DNA of 64,000 bases from Chakrabartyella piscis (lineage in GTDB: Bacteria > Bacillota > Clostridia > Lachnospirales > Anaerotignaceae), in the NCBI GenBank assembly GCA_030067835.1, contig CP092441.1, positions 1,674,001-1,738,000 of the forward strand. Reading direction: 5' to 3'. This document shows positions 53,586 to 62,755 of the stretch, piece by piece. The notes below the pieces were generated by a model, which made no database searches, was not told the origin of the DNA, and was given only the letters and a program-made list of their open reading frames with translations. Made by a program: the position numbers and the translations under genes. Each line of letters starts with the position of its first letter. Position 1 is the stretch's first letter.

Positions 53586-55997
53586 TTATTTTACAATCAA
53601 GTTCACAATTCTACCAGGAACATAGATTTCTTTGACAACAGTACCATCACCGATACGTTCTGCCAAAACTTCTTTTGCTTTTGCAATTGCTTCTTCTTTG
53701 GTTGCACTTGTGGAGATTTCCATTGTTCCTCTAAGTTTACCAGCGATTTGCAATGCAATTTCAACTGTATCTTGTACCAATTTGCTTTCATCTGCAACAG
53801 GCCAGCTTGCATCGAATACAGAACCTTCATGACCCAATTCTTTCCACATTTCTTCAGAAATATGAGGTGCAAATGGTGCCAACAATACAGACAATGTTTC
53901 CAATGTTGCCACAGACAAACCACCTTGTTTTTTACCAAGATCAATCAATTTGTTGCTGTATTCCATGAAACCACTGACAACAGTATTCATTGTCAAAGCT
54001 TCCAAACGAGCTGTGATGTCATAAATCATTTTATGACAGATGAATTCTTCGTCCTTGGTTGCTGTGAAGTTGCTATCTTTGTAATTGAATACCATTCTCC
54101 AAACTCTGTTTAAGAAACGGAATACACCATCAATACCGCTATCATCCCAGTCACAATCCAATTCAGGTGGACCTACGAACAATTCATACATACGCAAGGA
54201 ATCACAACCATAGTTTTCTACCAATTCATCAGGAGAAACTACATTGCCCATGGATTTACTCATTTTTTTGCCATTTTTGGTGATCATACCTTGATTGAAC
54301 AATTTTTGGAATGGTTCAGAGAAAGGTACTGCACCGATATCATACAAGAATTTTGTGTAGAAACGAGCATACAACAAATGCAAAACAGCATGTTCGATAC
54401 CACCAACATACAAGTCAACTGGAGCCCATTTTTCCAAAGCTTCAAGGCTTGCCATTTCATTGTTGTTATGGTTGTCTACATAACGCAAGAAGTACCAGCT
54501 GGAACCAGCCCATTGTGGCATAGTGTTGGTTTCTCTTTTTGCAGGTTTGCCACAAACAGGACAAGTTGTGTTGACCCATTCATCAATACCAGCAAGCGGA
54601 GACTCACCTGTATCTGTAGGTTTGTATGTTTCTACATCTGGCAACAAAATTGGCAATTGGTCTTCTGGAACAGGAACTGCTCCACAGCAATCACAGTGAA
54701 CAATAGGAATTGGTTCACCCCAATATCTTTGTCTGGAGAATACCCAGTCACGCAATTTGTAGTTTGTTGTTTTTTTACCAACGCCTCTTTCTTCCATAAT
54801 ATGAGGCACTGCTTTTTTTGCTTCAAAGGCTTTCATACCATTCCAATCACCGGAGTTGATCATGATACCATCGCCTGTGTATGCTTCTGTAAGAGGTTTT
54901 TCTTCTTCTCCTTCTGGCATGATAACTTGTACAATTGGCAAACCGAATTTTGTTGCAAATTCAAAGTCACGTTCGTCATGAGCAGGTACACACATAACAG
55001 CACCAGTACCGTAATCAGCCAATACATAATCTGCAACCCAGATTGGAATATCTTCACCATTTACAGGGTTTGTACAATAAGAACCTGTGAATACACCAGT
55101 TTTCACTTTATCTGTCATACGATCTACAGAAGATTTTGTAGATGCATCGAAGCAATATTTTTCAACAGCTTCTTTTTGTTCTGGAGTTGTCAATTCTGCA
55201 ACACCAGCATATTCTGGAGCAAGCACCATAAAGCTACATCCATAAAGTGTATCTGGTCTTGTGGTATATACAGAAATTTTATCATCAGAACCTACGATTT
55301 TGAAGTCCACTTCTGCACCATAGCTTTTACCAATCCAGTCAGATTGCATTTTTTTAACTTTATCAGACCAATCCAATTCTTGCAAATCATCAAGCAATCT
55401 ATCTGCGTATGCTGTAATTTTGAGCATCCATTGACGAAGATTTCTCTTTGTTACAACAGTGCCACAACGTTCACATGTGCCACCAGCAGCTTCTTCATTT
55501 GCAAGTACACATTTACAACTTGGACACCAGTTCAAAGGCATTTGTTTTTCATAAGCCAAACCTTTTTTGAACATTTGAACGAAAATCCATTGTGTCCATT
55601 TATAGTAATCTGGATCAGTTGTGTTGACCTCTTTATCCCAATCATAAATTGCACTGATTTCATGCAATTGTCTTTTTACATTTGCAATATTATTTTCAGT
55701 TGCAGCTTTTGGATGCACATTGTTTTTGATTGCAAAGTTTTCTGCTGGCAAACCAAATGCGTCCCAACCCATTGGATGCAACACTTGGAAACCTTGCAAC
55801 ACTTTGTATCTGCTGACAACATCACTCAATACATAACCTCTCCAGTGACCAACGTGAAGTCCTGTACCAGAAGGATATGGGAACATATCCAAGCAGTAAA
55901 ATCTTGGTTTTGTATCATTTTCTACATTGATTGGGTTCTTTTCCCACTCAGCACGCCATTTCTTTTCAATTGCATTAAAATCATAACGATTTTCCAT
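53586..55997 (-). CDS. leuS: Leucyl-tRNA synthetase
   Basis: An 803-residue class I synthetase charging tRNA-Leu. The HIGH-like motif is H48-V-G-H51 in PSGTGLHVGHWRGYV, and KMSKS is in GKKMSKSMGNVV near residue 585. A Zn-binding Cys cluster (NWCPSCKCVLANEEAAGGTCERCG, ligands within about 157-182) and the CP1 editing domain (VYTTRPDTLYG, and TGAVMCVPAHDERD with the editing Asp) are present. The C-terminal anticodon-binding domain follows. The length is typical of bacteria. Expression is controlled by a T-box leader with a Leu specifier. AGGAGG precedes the ATG. Confidence 0.96.
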   Translation of the reverse strand: MENRYDFNAIEKKWRAEWEKNPINVENDTKPRFYCLDMFPYPSGTGLHVGHWRGYVLSDVVSRYKVLQGFQVLHPMGWDAFGLPAENFAIKNNVHPKAATENNIANVKRQLHEISAIYDWDKEVNTTDPDYYKWTQWIFVQMFKKGLAYEKQMPLNWCPSCKCVLANEEAAGGTCERCGTVVTKRNLRQWMLKITAYADRLLDDLQELDWSDKVKKMQSDWIGKSYGAEVDFKIVGSDDKISVYTTRPDTLYGCSFMVLAPEYAGVAELTTPEQKEAVEKYCFDASTKSSVDRMTDKVKTGVFTGSYCTNPVNGEDIPIWVADYVLADYGTGAVMCVPAHDERDFEFATKFGLPIVQVIMPEGEEEKPLTEAYTGDGIMINSGDWNGMKAFEAKKAVPHIMEERGVGKKTTNYKLRDWVFSRQRYWGEPIPIVHCDCCGAVPVPEDQLPILLPDVETYKPTDTGESPLAGIDEWVNTTCPVCGKPAKRETNTMPQWAGSSWYFLRYVDNHNNNEMASLEALEKWAPVDLYVGGIEHAVLHLLYARFYTKFLYDIGAVPFSEPFQKLFNQGMITKNGKKMSKSMGNVVSPDELVENYGCDSLRMYELFVGPPELDCDWDDSGIDGVFRFLNRVWRMVFNYKDSNFTATKDEEFICHKMIYDITARLEALTMNTVVSGFMEYSNKLIDLGKKQGGLSVATLETLSVLLAPFAPHISEEMWKELGHEGSVFDASWPVADESKLVQDTVEIALQIAGKLRGTMEISTSATKEEAIAKAKEVLAERIGDGTVVKEIYVPGRIVNLIVK

Positions 55998-56030
55998 TTT
56001 TGTTTCCTCCTAATCCCATTCCATTTCAAT

Positions 56031-56250
56031 AAAACTAAAAAAACCTCCATCTCATTATTAGAGACGAAGGTTATCCGCGTTACCACTCTAGTTTGTTGTT
56101 TCCAACACACTCAAAACCATTTAACGATGGTCAACCGTTGATGCCTACTATTGGTTCAGCACAAAACTCAAAGGTGAGTTCCAAAATTCGTTTTATAGGC
56201 TTGCACCAAACGCCTACTCTCTGCAAAAACAACCTCTTGTACTAGTCCTT
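56031..56250 (-). ncRNA. T-box leader of leuS, specifier CUC
   Basis: Read on the - strand it shows, in order: the AGAGAGTAGGCG start of stem I (plus-strand 56211-56222), the GGTGCAAGCC distal-loop motif (56198-56207), and GGAA-CTC-ACC with the CUC Leu specifier at 56176-56178. Stems II/III follow, then the T-box core AGAGTGGTAACGCGG (56075-56089), and last a terminator stem (AACCTTCGTCTC / GAGATGGAGGTT, 56041-56072) and a T-run. Uncharged tRNA-Leu would pair with the specifier and T-box and block the terminator, raising leuS transcription. Confidence 0.93.
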
Positions 56251-56281
56251 ATCAAAGTCTATTTCTATTTATTTCTATCTA

Positions 56282-56310
56282 GTTATAACACATCTTATAC
56301 AAAAAATCAA
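56282..56310 (-). promoter_or_regulatory. Promoter of leuS
   Basis: On the - strand, TTGATT (56305-56310) and TATAAC (56282-56287) are spaced 17 nt, placing the start just before stem I of the T-box. It lies 6 nt from the end of the ABC transporter gene. Confidence 0.65.
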
Positions 56311-56315
56311 GGGTT

Positions 56316-58232
56316 TTATTCACTTTCACCTTGGATTTTTTTCATATTGGAGTGTCCATCTTCATCAAACTGGCTACTATACAGATTATAGTAGAAACCT
56401 TGCTTTTCCATCAAAGTATTATGTGTACCACGTTCAATGATTTCGCCACCATTGATAACCGCAATCAGGTCTGCATCTTTGATGGTACTCAATCTATGAG
56501 CAATGACAAAATTGGTTCTACCCTTCATCAAATTGTTCATTGCACCTTGGATTTTTGCTTCTGTTTGGGTATCTACACTACTAGTTGCTTCATCCAAAAT
56601 CAAAATAGATGGATTTGCCAAAATAGCCCTTGCAATGGCAATCATTTGACGTTGACCATGACTCAAATTGCTGCCACCATCTGCCAAAACAGAATCATAA
56701 CCCTTAGGTATATGTTTGATAAATTCATGGGCATTTGCCAATTTTGCTGCTTCTTTGATTTCTGCATCTGTTGCATCCAATCTACCATAACGAATATTTT
56801 CTTTGATGGTACTGGTAAACAAATAGGTGTCTTGTAAAACAATGCCAATATGAGAACGCAAATTTGCTTTTTGCAAGTCATATAAATCCACACCATCAAT
56901 TGTAATTTTACCCGATTCGATATCATAGAAACGTGTCAAAAGATTGATGATTGTGGTTTTACCTGCACCTGTAGGTCCAACCAAAGCAATTGTTTGACCT
57001 GCATTTGCATATAGATTGATGTTTTTCAGAATTGGTCTACCTGGTTCATATGCAAAGTTGACACCTTCCAAAACCACATCACCACGAATGTCTTTTAGTA
57101 TCACAGCATCTTTCACATCTTCTGGTTCATCCTCCACATCCAACACTTCAAATACACGTTCTGCACCTGCAAAAGCTGACATCATAGAATTGATTTGATT
57201 CGCCAATTCATTGATCGGTCTTGTAATTTGTTTTGCGTAAATGATAAAGTTGGAAATGGTACCCAAAGTCATAGGAAATCCATATATCATCATCAAACCG
57301 CCTGTCACCACAATAATTGCATAGGTGATATTGTTAATAGTTCCCATAATAGGTCCAATGACACCAGAGAAGATTTCTGCTTTGATGCCAACACCCAACA
57401 AATCATCGTTGAGTACTGCAAATTCTTTCTTCACATCATCCTCTTTACAGAACACCTTAACCACTTTTTGACCTGAAATATATTCCTCAATATGTCCATT
57501 GAGCCTACCCAATTTATCTTGCTTTTCTTTGTAGAATTTTCTGGATTTACCAGCAATAAATCTAGTTAAGAAAAACATCAATGGAATACAAACCACTGAA
57601 GCAATGGTCAATGGAATGCTCAAATACAACATAAATGCCAAAGTAGAAATGACAGAAATTGCACTTTGGAACACTTGTGAAATACTTGTATTCAAGCTAG
57701 TGGAAATGCTATCCACATCATTGGTGACACGACTCATCAAATCCCCAGCAGAGTTTTGATCAAAATATTTCAATGGTAGTTTTTGGAATTTATCTGCCAA
57801 TTCACCACGAATTTTGGCAACAACTTCTTGACCAACCCACAACATAAGATAGGATTGCAACCATGTCAAGAAAGAGTTCATTCCATAAATTGCAAGCATA
57901 ATCAAACAAGCTCTCAAAAGTCCTGCTGGATCAAAGTTTGCAATGTGTGTATCCAATGTATCGCCAATCATTTTTATTGCAACCAAATTGCCTGCTGTAA
58001 TAATAATAATGGATAGAATTGCAATCACAAGTTGGAACCAAAAGGGTTTCATGTAAGAAATCAGACGATGGAAGGTTTTCTTTGCATCCTTTGGCTTTTC
58101 TATTGGCATTCCTGGACGTCCACCTGGAGGTCCACCACCTGGTCTGCCACCCATTGGCATTTGATTGTGTTCTTTTTTCTCATCTGGTCTACCACCTACA
58201 TGAGGTGGTCTATTTTCTCTAGGATCACTCAT
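56316..58232 (-). CDS. ABC exporter half-transporter, second subunit
   Basis: A 638-residue exporter with fused membrane and ATPase domains. A Gly/Pro-rich cytosolic N-terminus (GGRPGGGPPGGRPGMP, residues about 28-43) precedes six membrane helices (about 60-340). The ATPase has Walker A GPTGAGKT, signature SHGQRQMIAIAR (serine-led: LSHGQ), Walker B ILILDEATSSVD and an H-loop in VIAHRLSTI. The VLQDTYLFTSTIKENIRYG segment is typical of multidrug/lipid exporters. It overlaps its partner by 8 nt, so the two probably form a heterodimer. The substrate is unknown. Confidence 0.9.
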   Translation of the reverse strand: MSDPRENRPPHVGGRPDEKKEHNQMPMGGRPGGGPPGGRPGMPIEKPKDAKKTFHRLISYMKPFWFQLVIAILSIIIITAGNLVAIKMIGDTLDTHIANFDPAGLLRACLIMLAIYGMNSFLTWLQSYLMLWVGQEVVAKIRGELADKFQKLPLKYFDQNSAGDLMSRVTNDVDSISTSLNTSISQVFQSAISVISTLAFMLYLSIPLTIASVVCIPLMFFLTRFIAGKSRKFYKEKQDKLGRLNGHIEEYISGQKVVKVFCKEDDVKKEFAVLNDDLLGVGIKAEIFSGVIGPIMGTINNITYAIIVVTGGLMMIYGFPMTLGTISNFIIYAKQITRPINELANQINSMMSAFAGAERVFEVLDVEDEPEDVKDAVILKDIRGDVVLEGVNFAYEPGRPILKNINLYANAGQTIALVGPTGAGKTTIINLLTRFYDIESGKITIDGVDLYDLQKANLRSHIGIVLQDTYLFTSTIKENIRYGRLDATDAEIKEAAKLANAHEFIKHIPKGYDSVLADGGSNLSHGQRQMIAIARAILANPSILILDEATSSVDTQTEAKIQGAMNNLMKGRTNFVIAHRLSTIKDADLIAVINGGEIIERGTHNTLMEKQGFYYNLYSSQFDEDGHSNMKKIQGESE

Positions 58233-59961
58233 GGAATATCACTCCTTTCTTTGTTTGTGAATCAAATATGGCTTGATATTCTTCACTAGTTGACATAAGT
58301 ACATTATGGCAACCAATTGCATTGATTTTACCATCTTTCAATACAATGATTTGATCTGCATCCTTCACAGAAGCAATTCTCTGTGCAATGATGATTTTTG
58401 TAGTATTTTTATGAGCAGTTTGCAAAGAATCACGTATGTTCTTTTCTGTGATTGCATCTACTGCACTTGTGCTATCATCAAAGATAATGATTTCTGGCTT
58501 TTGCAACAATGCTCTTGCAATGGAAATCCTTTGTTTTTGACCACCAGATACATTGACACCACGTTGTCCCAAATGGGTATCATATCCTTCTGGGAATCCC
58601 ATAATAAACTCATGTGCTTTTGCTGCTTTTGCCGCTTCATACATTTCTTCATCAGTAGCGTCTGGGTTACCCCATTTGATATTGCTTCTAATGCTACCTG
58701 AGAACAATATGGTTTCTTGCAGCACAACAGAAACTTTTTTTCTTAATTCTTCCAGTGTCTGATTCTTTACATCAATGCCATCCACCAAAATTCTACCTGC
58801 TGTAACATCGTATAGTCTTGGAATTAAGTTGACCAAAGTGGATTTACCAGACCCTGTTTCTCCTAAGATACCAATGGTTTCGCCACCTTTGATGGTAAAA
58901 GATATGTTTTCCAATATTGAATTTTCAGAATTTTCTCCATAGGAAAAGCTGACATTTTCAAATACAATACTACCATCTGAACCTTCTGCTGTAACTGGAT
59001 TTTTAGGATTTTGGATATCCACTTCTTCTGCAAAGATTTCCAACACACGTTCAAAGGAAACTTTTGCACGTGACATAGACAAAAATACCATCGCAAGCAT
59101 CATAACAGCCATAAGCATTTGAATCAAATATGTGTTGAACGCAATGATACTTTGCACTTGCAAGGTTCCTGCATCCACAGCATATCCACCAACCCATAAG
59201 ATGACAACCAAAGAACCATTCAAAATAATCATCATCAATGGCATAATCATCAATACCAAACGAAACGCACCGATACTGGCTTCTTTGTATTCATCATTGG
59301 CATTTGAAAACTTTTCAATTTCATACTCATTGCGCATAAAGGCTTTGACCACACGAATTCCAGCCAAGCATTCACGCATAACTGTGTTGACAGCATCCAA
59401 TTTATTTTGTACACGCATAAATCTAGGTGCCGCTTGTTTCATAATCACTGCTGTCACCAACATAAGCAATGCAAAAGCAACTACAAATATGATTGCCATT
59501 TTTGCATCAATGGTAAATGCCATAATGATACTACCAAAACAAAGAATTGGAGCACGAATCAACATACGCAATGACATTAATATGACCATTTGAATTTGTG
59601 TAATGTCATTGGTCAATCTTGTAATCAAAGAAGGTGTTTGGAACGTATCAATATTACGAAAAGAGAAGCTTTGTATTTTGGTAAACAAATCTTTACGCAA
59701 ATCACGTCCTACTGTTTGACTAACCTTTGCTGCACACGCCAAACAAAGAACACCACCCATAATACCAACCAAAGATAAAAGAACCATAGTGGTTCCCATT
59801 TTGGCAACATATCCAATGTCTCCATTTCCCACACCATATTCTATCATCTTTGTCATAATTTTGGGTAACAGCAATTCTATACCCGCTTCCAACACCATGA
59901 ACATTGGCGCCAATACCACAAATAAGCGATATGGTTTTAAATATTCTAAAATAACCTTCAT
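58225..59961 (-). CDS. ABC exporter half-transporter, first subunit
   Basis: A 578-residue exporter half. The membrane domain spans about 10-310 and begins MKVILEYLKPYRLFVVLAP. The ATPase has Walker A GETGSGKST (about 368), signature NVSGGQKQRISIAR and a Walker B with Asp-Asp (IIFDDSTSAVD) instead of Asp-Glu. That Glu loss is the mark of a degenerate catalytic site, usual in one half of heterodimeric exporters. The Q-loop VVLQETILFSG is present. The start at 59961 is preferred because GAAGGGA lies upstream; an in-frame extension reaches farther. It is the first gene of the pair. Confidence 0.9.
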   Translation of the reverse strand: MKVILEYLKPYRLFVVLAPMFMVLEAGIELLLPKIMTKMIEYGVGNGDIGYVAKMGTTMVLLSLVGIMGGVLCLACAAKVSQTVGRDLRKDLFTKIQSFSFRNIDTFQTPSLITRLTNDITQIQMVILMSLRMLIRAPILCFGSIIMAFTIDAKMAIIFVVAFALLMLVTAVIMKQAAPRFMRVQNKLDAVNTVMRECLAGIRVVKAFMRNEYEIEKFSNANDEYKEASIGAFRLVLMIMPLMMIILNGSLVVILWVGGYAVDAGTLQVQSIIAFNTYLIQMLMAVMMLAMVFLSMSRAKVSFERVLEIFAEEVDIQNPKNPVTAEGSDGSIVFENVSFSYGENSENSILENISFTIKGGETIGILGETGSGKSTLVNLIPRLYDVTAGRILVDGIDVKNQTLEELRKKVSVVLQETILFSGSIRSNIKWGNPDATDEEMYEAAKAAKAHEFIMGFPEGYDTHLGQRGVNVSGGQKQRISIARALLQKPEIIIFDDSTSAVDAITEKNIRDSLQTAHKNTTKIIIAQRIASVKDADQIIVLKDGKINAIGCHNVLMSTSEEYQAIFDSQTKKGVIFHE

Positions 59962-59975
59962 AGTTCCCTTCTTCC

Positions 59976-59989
59976 TACCAAATTTGGTA
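59976..59989. promoter_or_regulatory. 14-bp palindrome, possible operator
   Basis: TACCAAATTTGGTA is perfectly self-complementary. It lies in the leader of the ABC exporter pair, 15 nt before the ATG and next to the ribosome site. Exporter pairs of this kind are often controlled by MarR-type repressors, but none is encoded nearby. Confidence 0.5.
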
Positions 59990-60058
59990 TTTTTATATAT
60001 TCTAACATACACAACACATTCCAATTCATGTCAGTATTTCAAAATTACATCACAATCT

Positions 60059-60086
60059 ATTTTATCACTACCATTTATTTTGTCAA
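60059..60086 (-). promoter_or_regulatory. Promoter of the ABC exporter pair
   Basis: On the - strand, consensus TTGACA (60081-60086) and TAAAAT (60059-60064) are spaced 16 nt. The leader would be about 95 nt and includes the 14-bp palindrome. Confidence 0.6.
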
Positions 60087-60117
60087 CCAATGCAGTTATA
60101 ACTAATGGAAAAATAAT

Positions 60118-60148
60118 CTAAAAAAAGTGTAGACATCTCTGCCTACAC
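60118..60148 (-). terminator. Intrinsic terminator of the hemolysin-III-like gene
   Basis: On the - strand, GTGTAG and CTACAC flank GCAGAGATGT, followed by a T-run. Confidence 0.75.
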
Positions 60149-60158
60149 CAATGATACC

Positions 60159-60845
60159 TTATACATATAAAAACATAAATGCAATGTGGAATGCACTCCC
60201 AAGCATTACAAATAAGTGGAAGATTTCATGGAATCCAAAATATTTAGAAGCGATTGCTGGTTTTTTCAAAGCATAGATGACTGCACCAATGGTATATGCG
60301 ATACCACCGCCAATCAAACATACTACACCACCAATACCTGTTGCATGATACAAAGGTGCCAATAAAGTTGCTGACAACCAACCCATCACTACATACAAGC
60401 TTGTGGAGAACCATCTAGGAGCATTCATCCAAAACAATTTGACGAAAACACCTGCAATGGTCATAGACCAAACTGTGATTACCATAGACAAACCAGTCCA
60501 TCCACCTATAGGTCCCAAGCAAATGGGTGTATAGGTTCCAGAAATCAAAACAAAAATCATCATATGATCAATTTTTCTCAGTTTCAATTCTTTTTCTTTG
60601 GATACTTGCAAGGTGTGATAAATGGTGCTAGATGCATAGGATAGCATGATGGAAATGGTAAACACCAACAATGCCACTGCTTCCAAGGTATCGCCTTTTG
60701 TTACAGCCCTATCAATCAAAACCAAGCCCAAGGGTGTTACTGCCAAAAAACCAATCAAATGCGTCAAAGCACTCATTGGATCTTTTACATTTCGTTCCAT
60801 ACGTTCCATAAATGTTGTTTGATTTCTATATTGAATGTGTTCCAT
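60159..60845 (-). CDS. Hemolysin III / YqfA-like seven-helix membrane protein
   Basis: A 228-residue protein with about seven membrane helices from the hemolysin III (PAQR-like) family. Three conserved sites are intact: SYASSTIYHTLQ (Ser and His), RKIDHMMIFVLISGTYTP (Asp-His), and the final FGFHEIFHLFVMLGSAFHI (His-rich). Together they form the likely metal site of the alkaline-ceramidase/PAQR superfamily. The hemolysin name is historical; the cellular role is unclear and may concern lipids. It is a single gene with its own promoter, divergent from the DUF1836 gene. Confidence 0.9.
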   Translation of the reverse strand: MEHIQYRNQTTFMERMERNVKDPMSALTHLIGFLAVTPLGLVLIDRAVTKGDTLEAVALLVFTISIMLSYASSTIYHTLQVSKEKELKLRKIDHMMIFVLISGTYTPICLGPIGGWTGLSMVITVWSMTIAGVFVKLFWMNAPRWFSTSLYVVMGWLSATLLAPLYHATGIGGVVCLIGGGIAYTIGAVIYALKKPAIASKYFGFHEIFHLFVMLGSAFHIAFMFLYV

Positions 60846-60894
60846 GTCATCAACTCCATATCTAGTTTTTAATACTACATGTTGTTATATTGTT

Positions 60895-60923
60895 ATCATA
60901 GCACATGTTTATCATTTCTGCAA
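60895..60923 (-). promoter_or_regulatory. Promoter of the hemolysin-III-like gene
   Basis: On the - strand, TTGCAG (60918-60923) and TATGAT (60895-60900) are spaced 17 nt. Confidence 0.6.
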
Positions 60924-60940
60924 GTGCGTTTTGAAAACTA

Positions 60941-60969
60941 TTGCAAGAAATTTGAAATTGGTATATACT
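60941..60969 (+). promoter_or_regulatory. Promoter of the DUF1836 gene
   Basis: TTGCAA (60941-60946) and TATACT (60964-60969), spaced 17 nt, only ~18 bp from the divergent -35 box. Confidence 0.65.
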
Positions 60970-61000
60970 ATAATTAAGAATTAGAAAAGGAGCGTGTATT

Positions 61001-61573
61001 ATGACAAATTTAGATGATATCATGAAGGATTTTACAAAACAAATCCACAGAAATGGGATTATTGAAATCCACCAAATTCCAAATATTGATTTATATATGG
61101 ATCAAGTAACCACTTTTATGGACAAAGCCTTATCGGTTTACAAACGATTTGATTCTGATAAAATTTTGACTAAAACCATGATCAATAACTACACAAAAGC
61201 AAAGATCTTTCCTGCTCCAATCAAAAAGAAATATTCCAAAACACATATTATGCTTTTGATTATGATTTATCATTTGAAGTCCATTTTATCCATTCGTGAT
61301 ATTGGTATTTTATTCCGCCCTATACTGGAATTCAAATCACAAGAAGAAATATCTTCCGCTGTTTTAGAGCTTTATACCGGTTTCATTCATTTGCAAAAAG
61401 TAACACAAAAAACATTTATTTCTTCTACAGAGTTACAAAAAACAAGCTTAAAAGAAGTTATTGACTCCTTTGAGGACAACGACCTTAAAAAAATCCTTAT
61501 GGTATTATTGCTTACCATTCGTGCCAATATTGAAAAACAGTTGGCTGAAAGAGCATTGGATTTCTATTTCTGA
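61001..61573 (+). CDS. DUF1836 protein, MerR-like HTH
   Basis: A 190-residue protein that fits the DUF1836 family, common in Firmicutes. The central TKTMINNYTKAKIFPAPIKKKYSKTHIMLLIMIYHLKSILSI resembles a MerR-type winged helix (about 66-110). The C-terminal half is helical and probably dimeric. The family may be transcriptional but has no assigned role. It has no signal peptide. AAAGGAG precedes the ATG. The gene is monocistronic, with a promoter on one side and a terminator on the other. Confidence 0.8.
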   Translation: MTNLDDIMKDFTKQIHRNGIIEIHQIPNIDLYMDQVTTFMDKALSVYKRFDSDKILTKTMINNYTKAKIFPAPIKKKYSKTHIMLLIMIYHLKSILSIRDIGILFRPILEFKSQEEISSAVLELYTGFIHLQKVTQKTFISSTELQKTSLKEVIDSFEDNDLKKILMVLLLTIRANIEKQLAERALDFYF

Positions 61574-61578
61574 TTTAT

Positions 61579-61618
61579 AACCACTCCTATTGAATTTTTC
61601 AATTTGGGTGGTTTTTTT
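61579..61618 (+). terminator. Intrinsic terminator after the DUF1836 gene
   Basis: AACCAC (61579-61584) pairs with GTGGTT (61608-61613), with an inner ATTGAA/TTCAAT stem and a following T-run. Confidence 0.85.
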
Positions 61619-61693
61619 GTAGAATTTATCTGGACAATTTGCAAAACCATTTCTTTTTCATATGGTATGAATAAAACACCTTGGAGGGTTCAT

Positions 61694-62701
61694 ATGAAAA
61701 AATTGATTTCTTTTGTTTTGGTAACTTCTCTTGTTTTCATTTCTACTGCATGTGGCACCACTACAGCCACAACAACTACAGAGGATTCTTTGATTCCTGT
61801 ACGTTTGAACGAAGTGGTGCATTCTGCTTTTTATGCACCACAATATGTTGCAACTGAACTTGGATTCTTTGCCGAAGAAGGTCTTGATGTGACTGTAGAA
61901 ATTGGCAATGGTGCTGATGTTTCTATGACTGCACTCATTTCCGATGCTGCTGATATTGCACTTTTGGGTACAGAAGCTGGTATCTACGTATACAATGAAG
62001 GTATGGAGAATTATCCAAAAGCATTTTTGCAATTGACACAAAGAGCTGGTAATTTCTTGGTTGGTAGAGAAGAAAATCCTGATTTTGATTGGTCTGATTT
62101 GATTGGAAGTGAAATCATTGGCGGTAGAGCTGGTGGTATGCCACAATTGGTTTTGGAATATGTTTTGGCTCAAAATGGATTGGAAGTTGGTGTGGATTTG
62201 GAAATGATCAACAACATTGATTTTGCATCCACAGCAGGCGCATTTACAGGTGAAGTTGGTGATTATACTGCTGAATTTGACCCAACTGCCACTACACTAG
62301 AAAACAATGGTATTGGTTATATTGTAGCATCCCTTGGAGAAGCATCTGGTTTCTTACCTTATACCGTTTATATGGCAACAGATGAAATGATTTCCAAACA
62401 ACCTGAAGTCTTGGAAGCCTTTACTGCTGCTATTTACAAAGGTCAGCTTTGGGTTGCTGAACACACTGCTGCTGAAATTGCAGAAGTCATTGCACCACAG
62501 TTCCCAGAAAATGATTTGGAAACCTTAACCACAGTCATTGCCAGATACAAAGATCAAGATACTTGGAAAACCAACCCTATTTTCGATGAAGATGGTTTCA
62601 CTTTGATTCAAGATATTATGGAAGCTGGTGGTGAATTGTCCAAACGTGTACCATTTGCCGATATGGTCACCAATGAATTTGCTGAAACAGTAATGGAATA
62701 A
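61694..62701 (+). CDS. ABC transporter substrate-binding lipoprotein (NitT/TauT-like)
   Basis: A 335-residue exported lipoprotein. The signal (MKKLISFVLVTSLVFISTAC) has a lipobox with Cys at residue 20. The mature part begins with a Thr-rich stretch and continues as an NMT1/SsuA-like solute-binding fold: VRLNEVVHSAFYAPQYVATELGFFAEEGLDV, GNGADVSMTALISDAADIALLG. Known ligands of this class include taurine, nitrate, aliphatic sulphonates and pyrimidine precursors; this one is undetermined. The ATG at 61694 follows TTGGAGGG. No permease or ATPase gene adjoins it. Guanine deaminase lies convergently next door. Confidence 0.85.
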   Translation: MKKLISFVLVTSLVFISTACGTTTATTTTEDSLIPVRLNEVVHSAFYAPQYVATELGFFAEEGLDVTVEIGNGADVSMTALISDAADIALLGTEAGIYVYNEGMENYPKAFLQLTQRAGNFLVGREENPDFDWSDLIGSEIIGGRAGGMPQLVLEYVLAQNGLEVGVDLEMINNIDFASTAGAFTGEVGDYTAEFDPTATTLENNGIGYIVASLGEASGFLPYTVYMATDEMISKQPEVLEAFTAAIYKGQLWVAEHTAAEIAEVIAPQFPENDLETLTTVIARYKDQDTWKTNPIFDEDGFTLIQDIMEAGGELSKRVPFADMVTNEFAETVME

Positions 62702-62712
62702 TTGGCATCAAA

Positions 62713-62754
62713 AAAGCAGTACTCTCTAGGTTATTCTAGTGAATACTGCTTTTC
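62713..62754. terminator. Bidirectional intrinsic terminator
   Basis: AAGCAGTA (62714-62721) pairs with TACTGCTT (62744-62751). A CTCTAG/CTAGTG inner match and flanking A- and T-runs serve both convergent genes. Confidence 0.85.
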
Positions 62755-62755
62755 T

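Noticed and set aside
54291..56141. A 616-codon open frame on the + strand opposite leuS and its leader
   Set aside because: Antisense shadow of leuS. Composition is abnormal (many Cys, Phe, His) and it runs into the T-box leader, which is non-coding.
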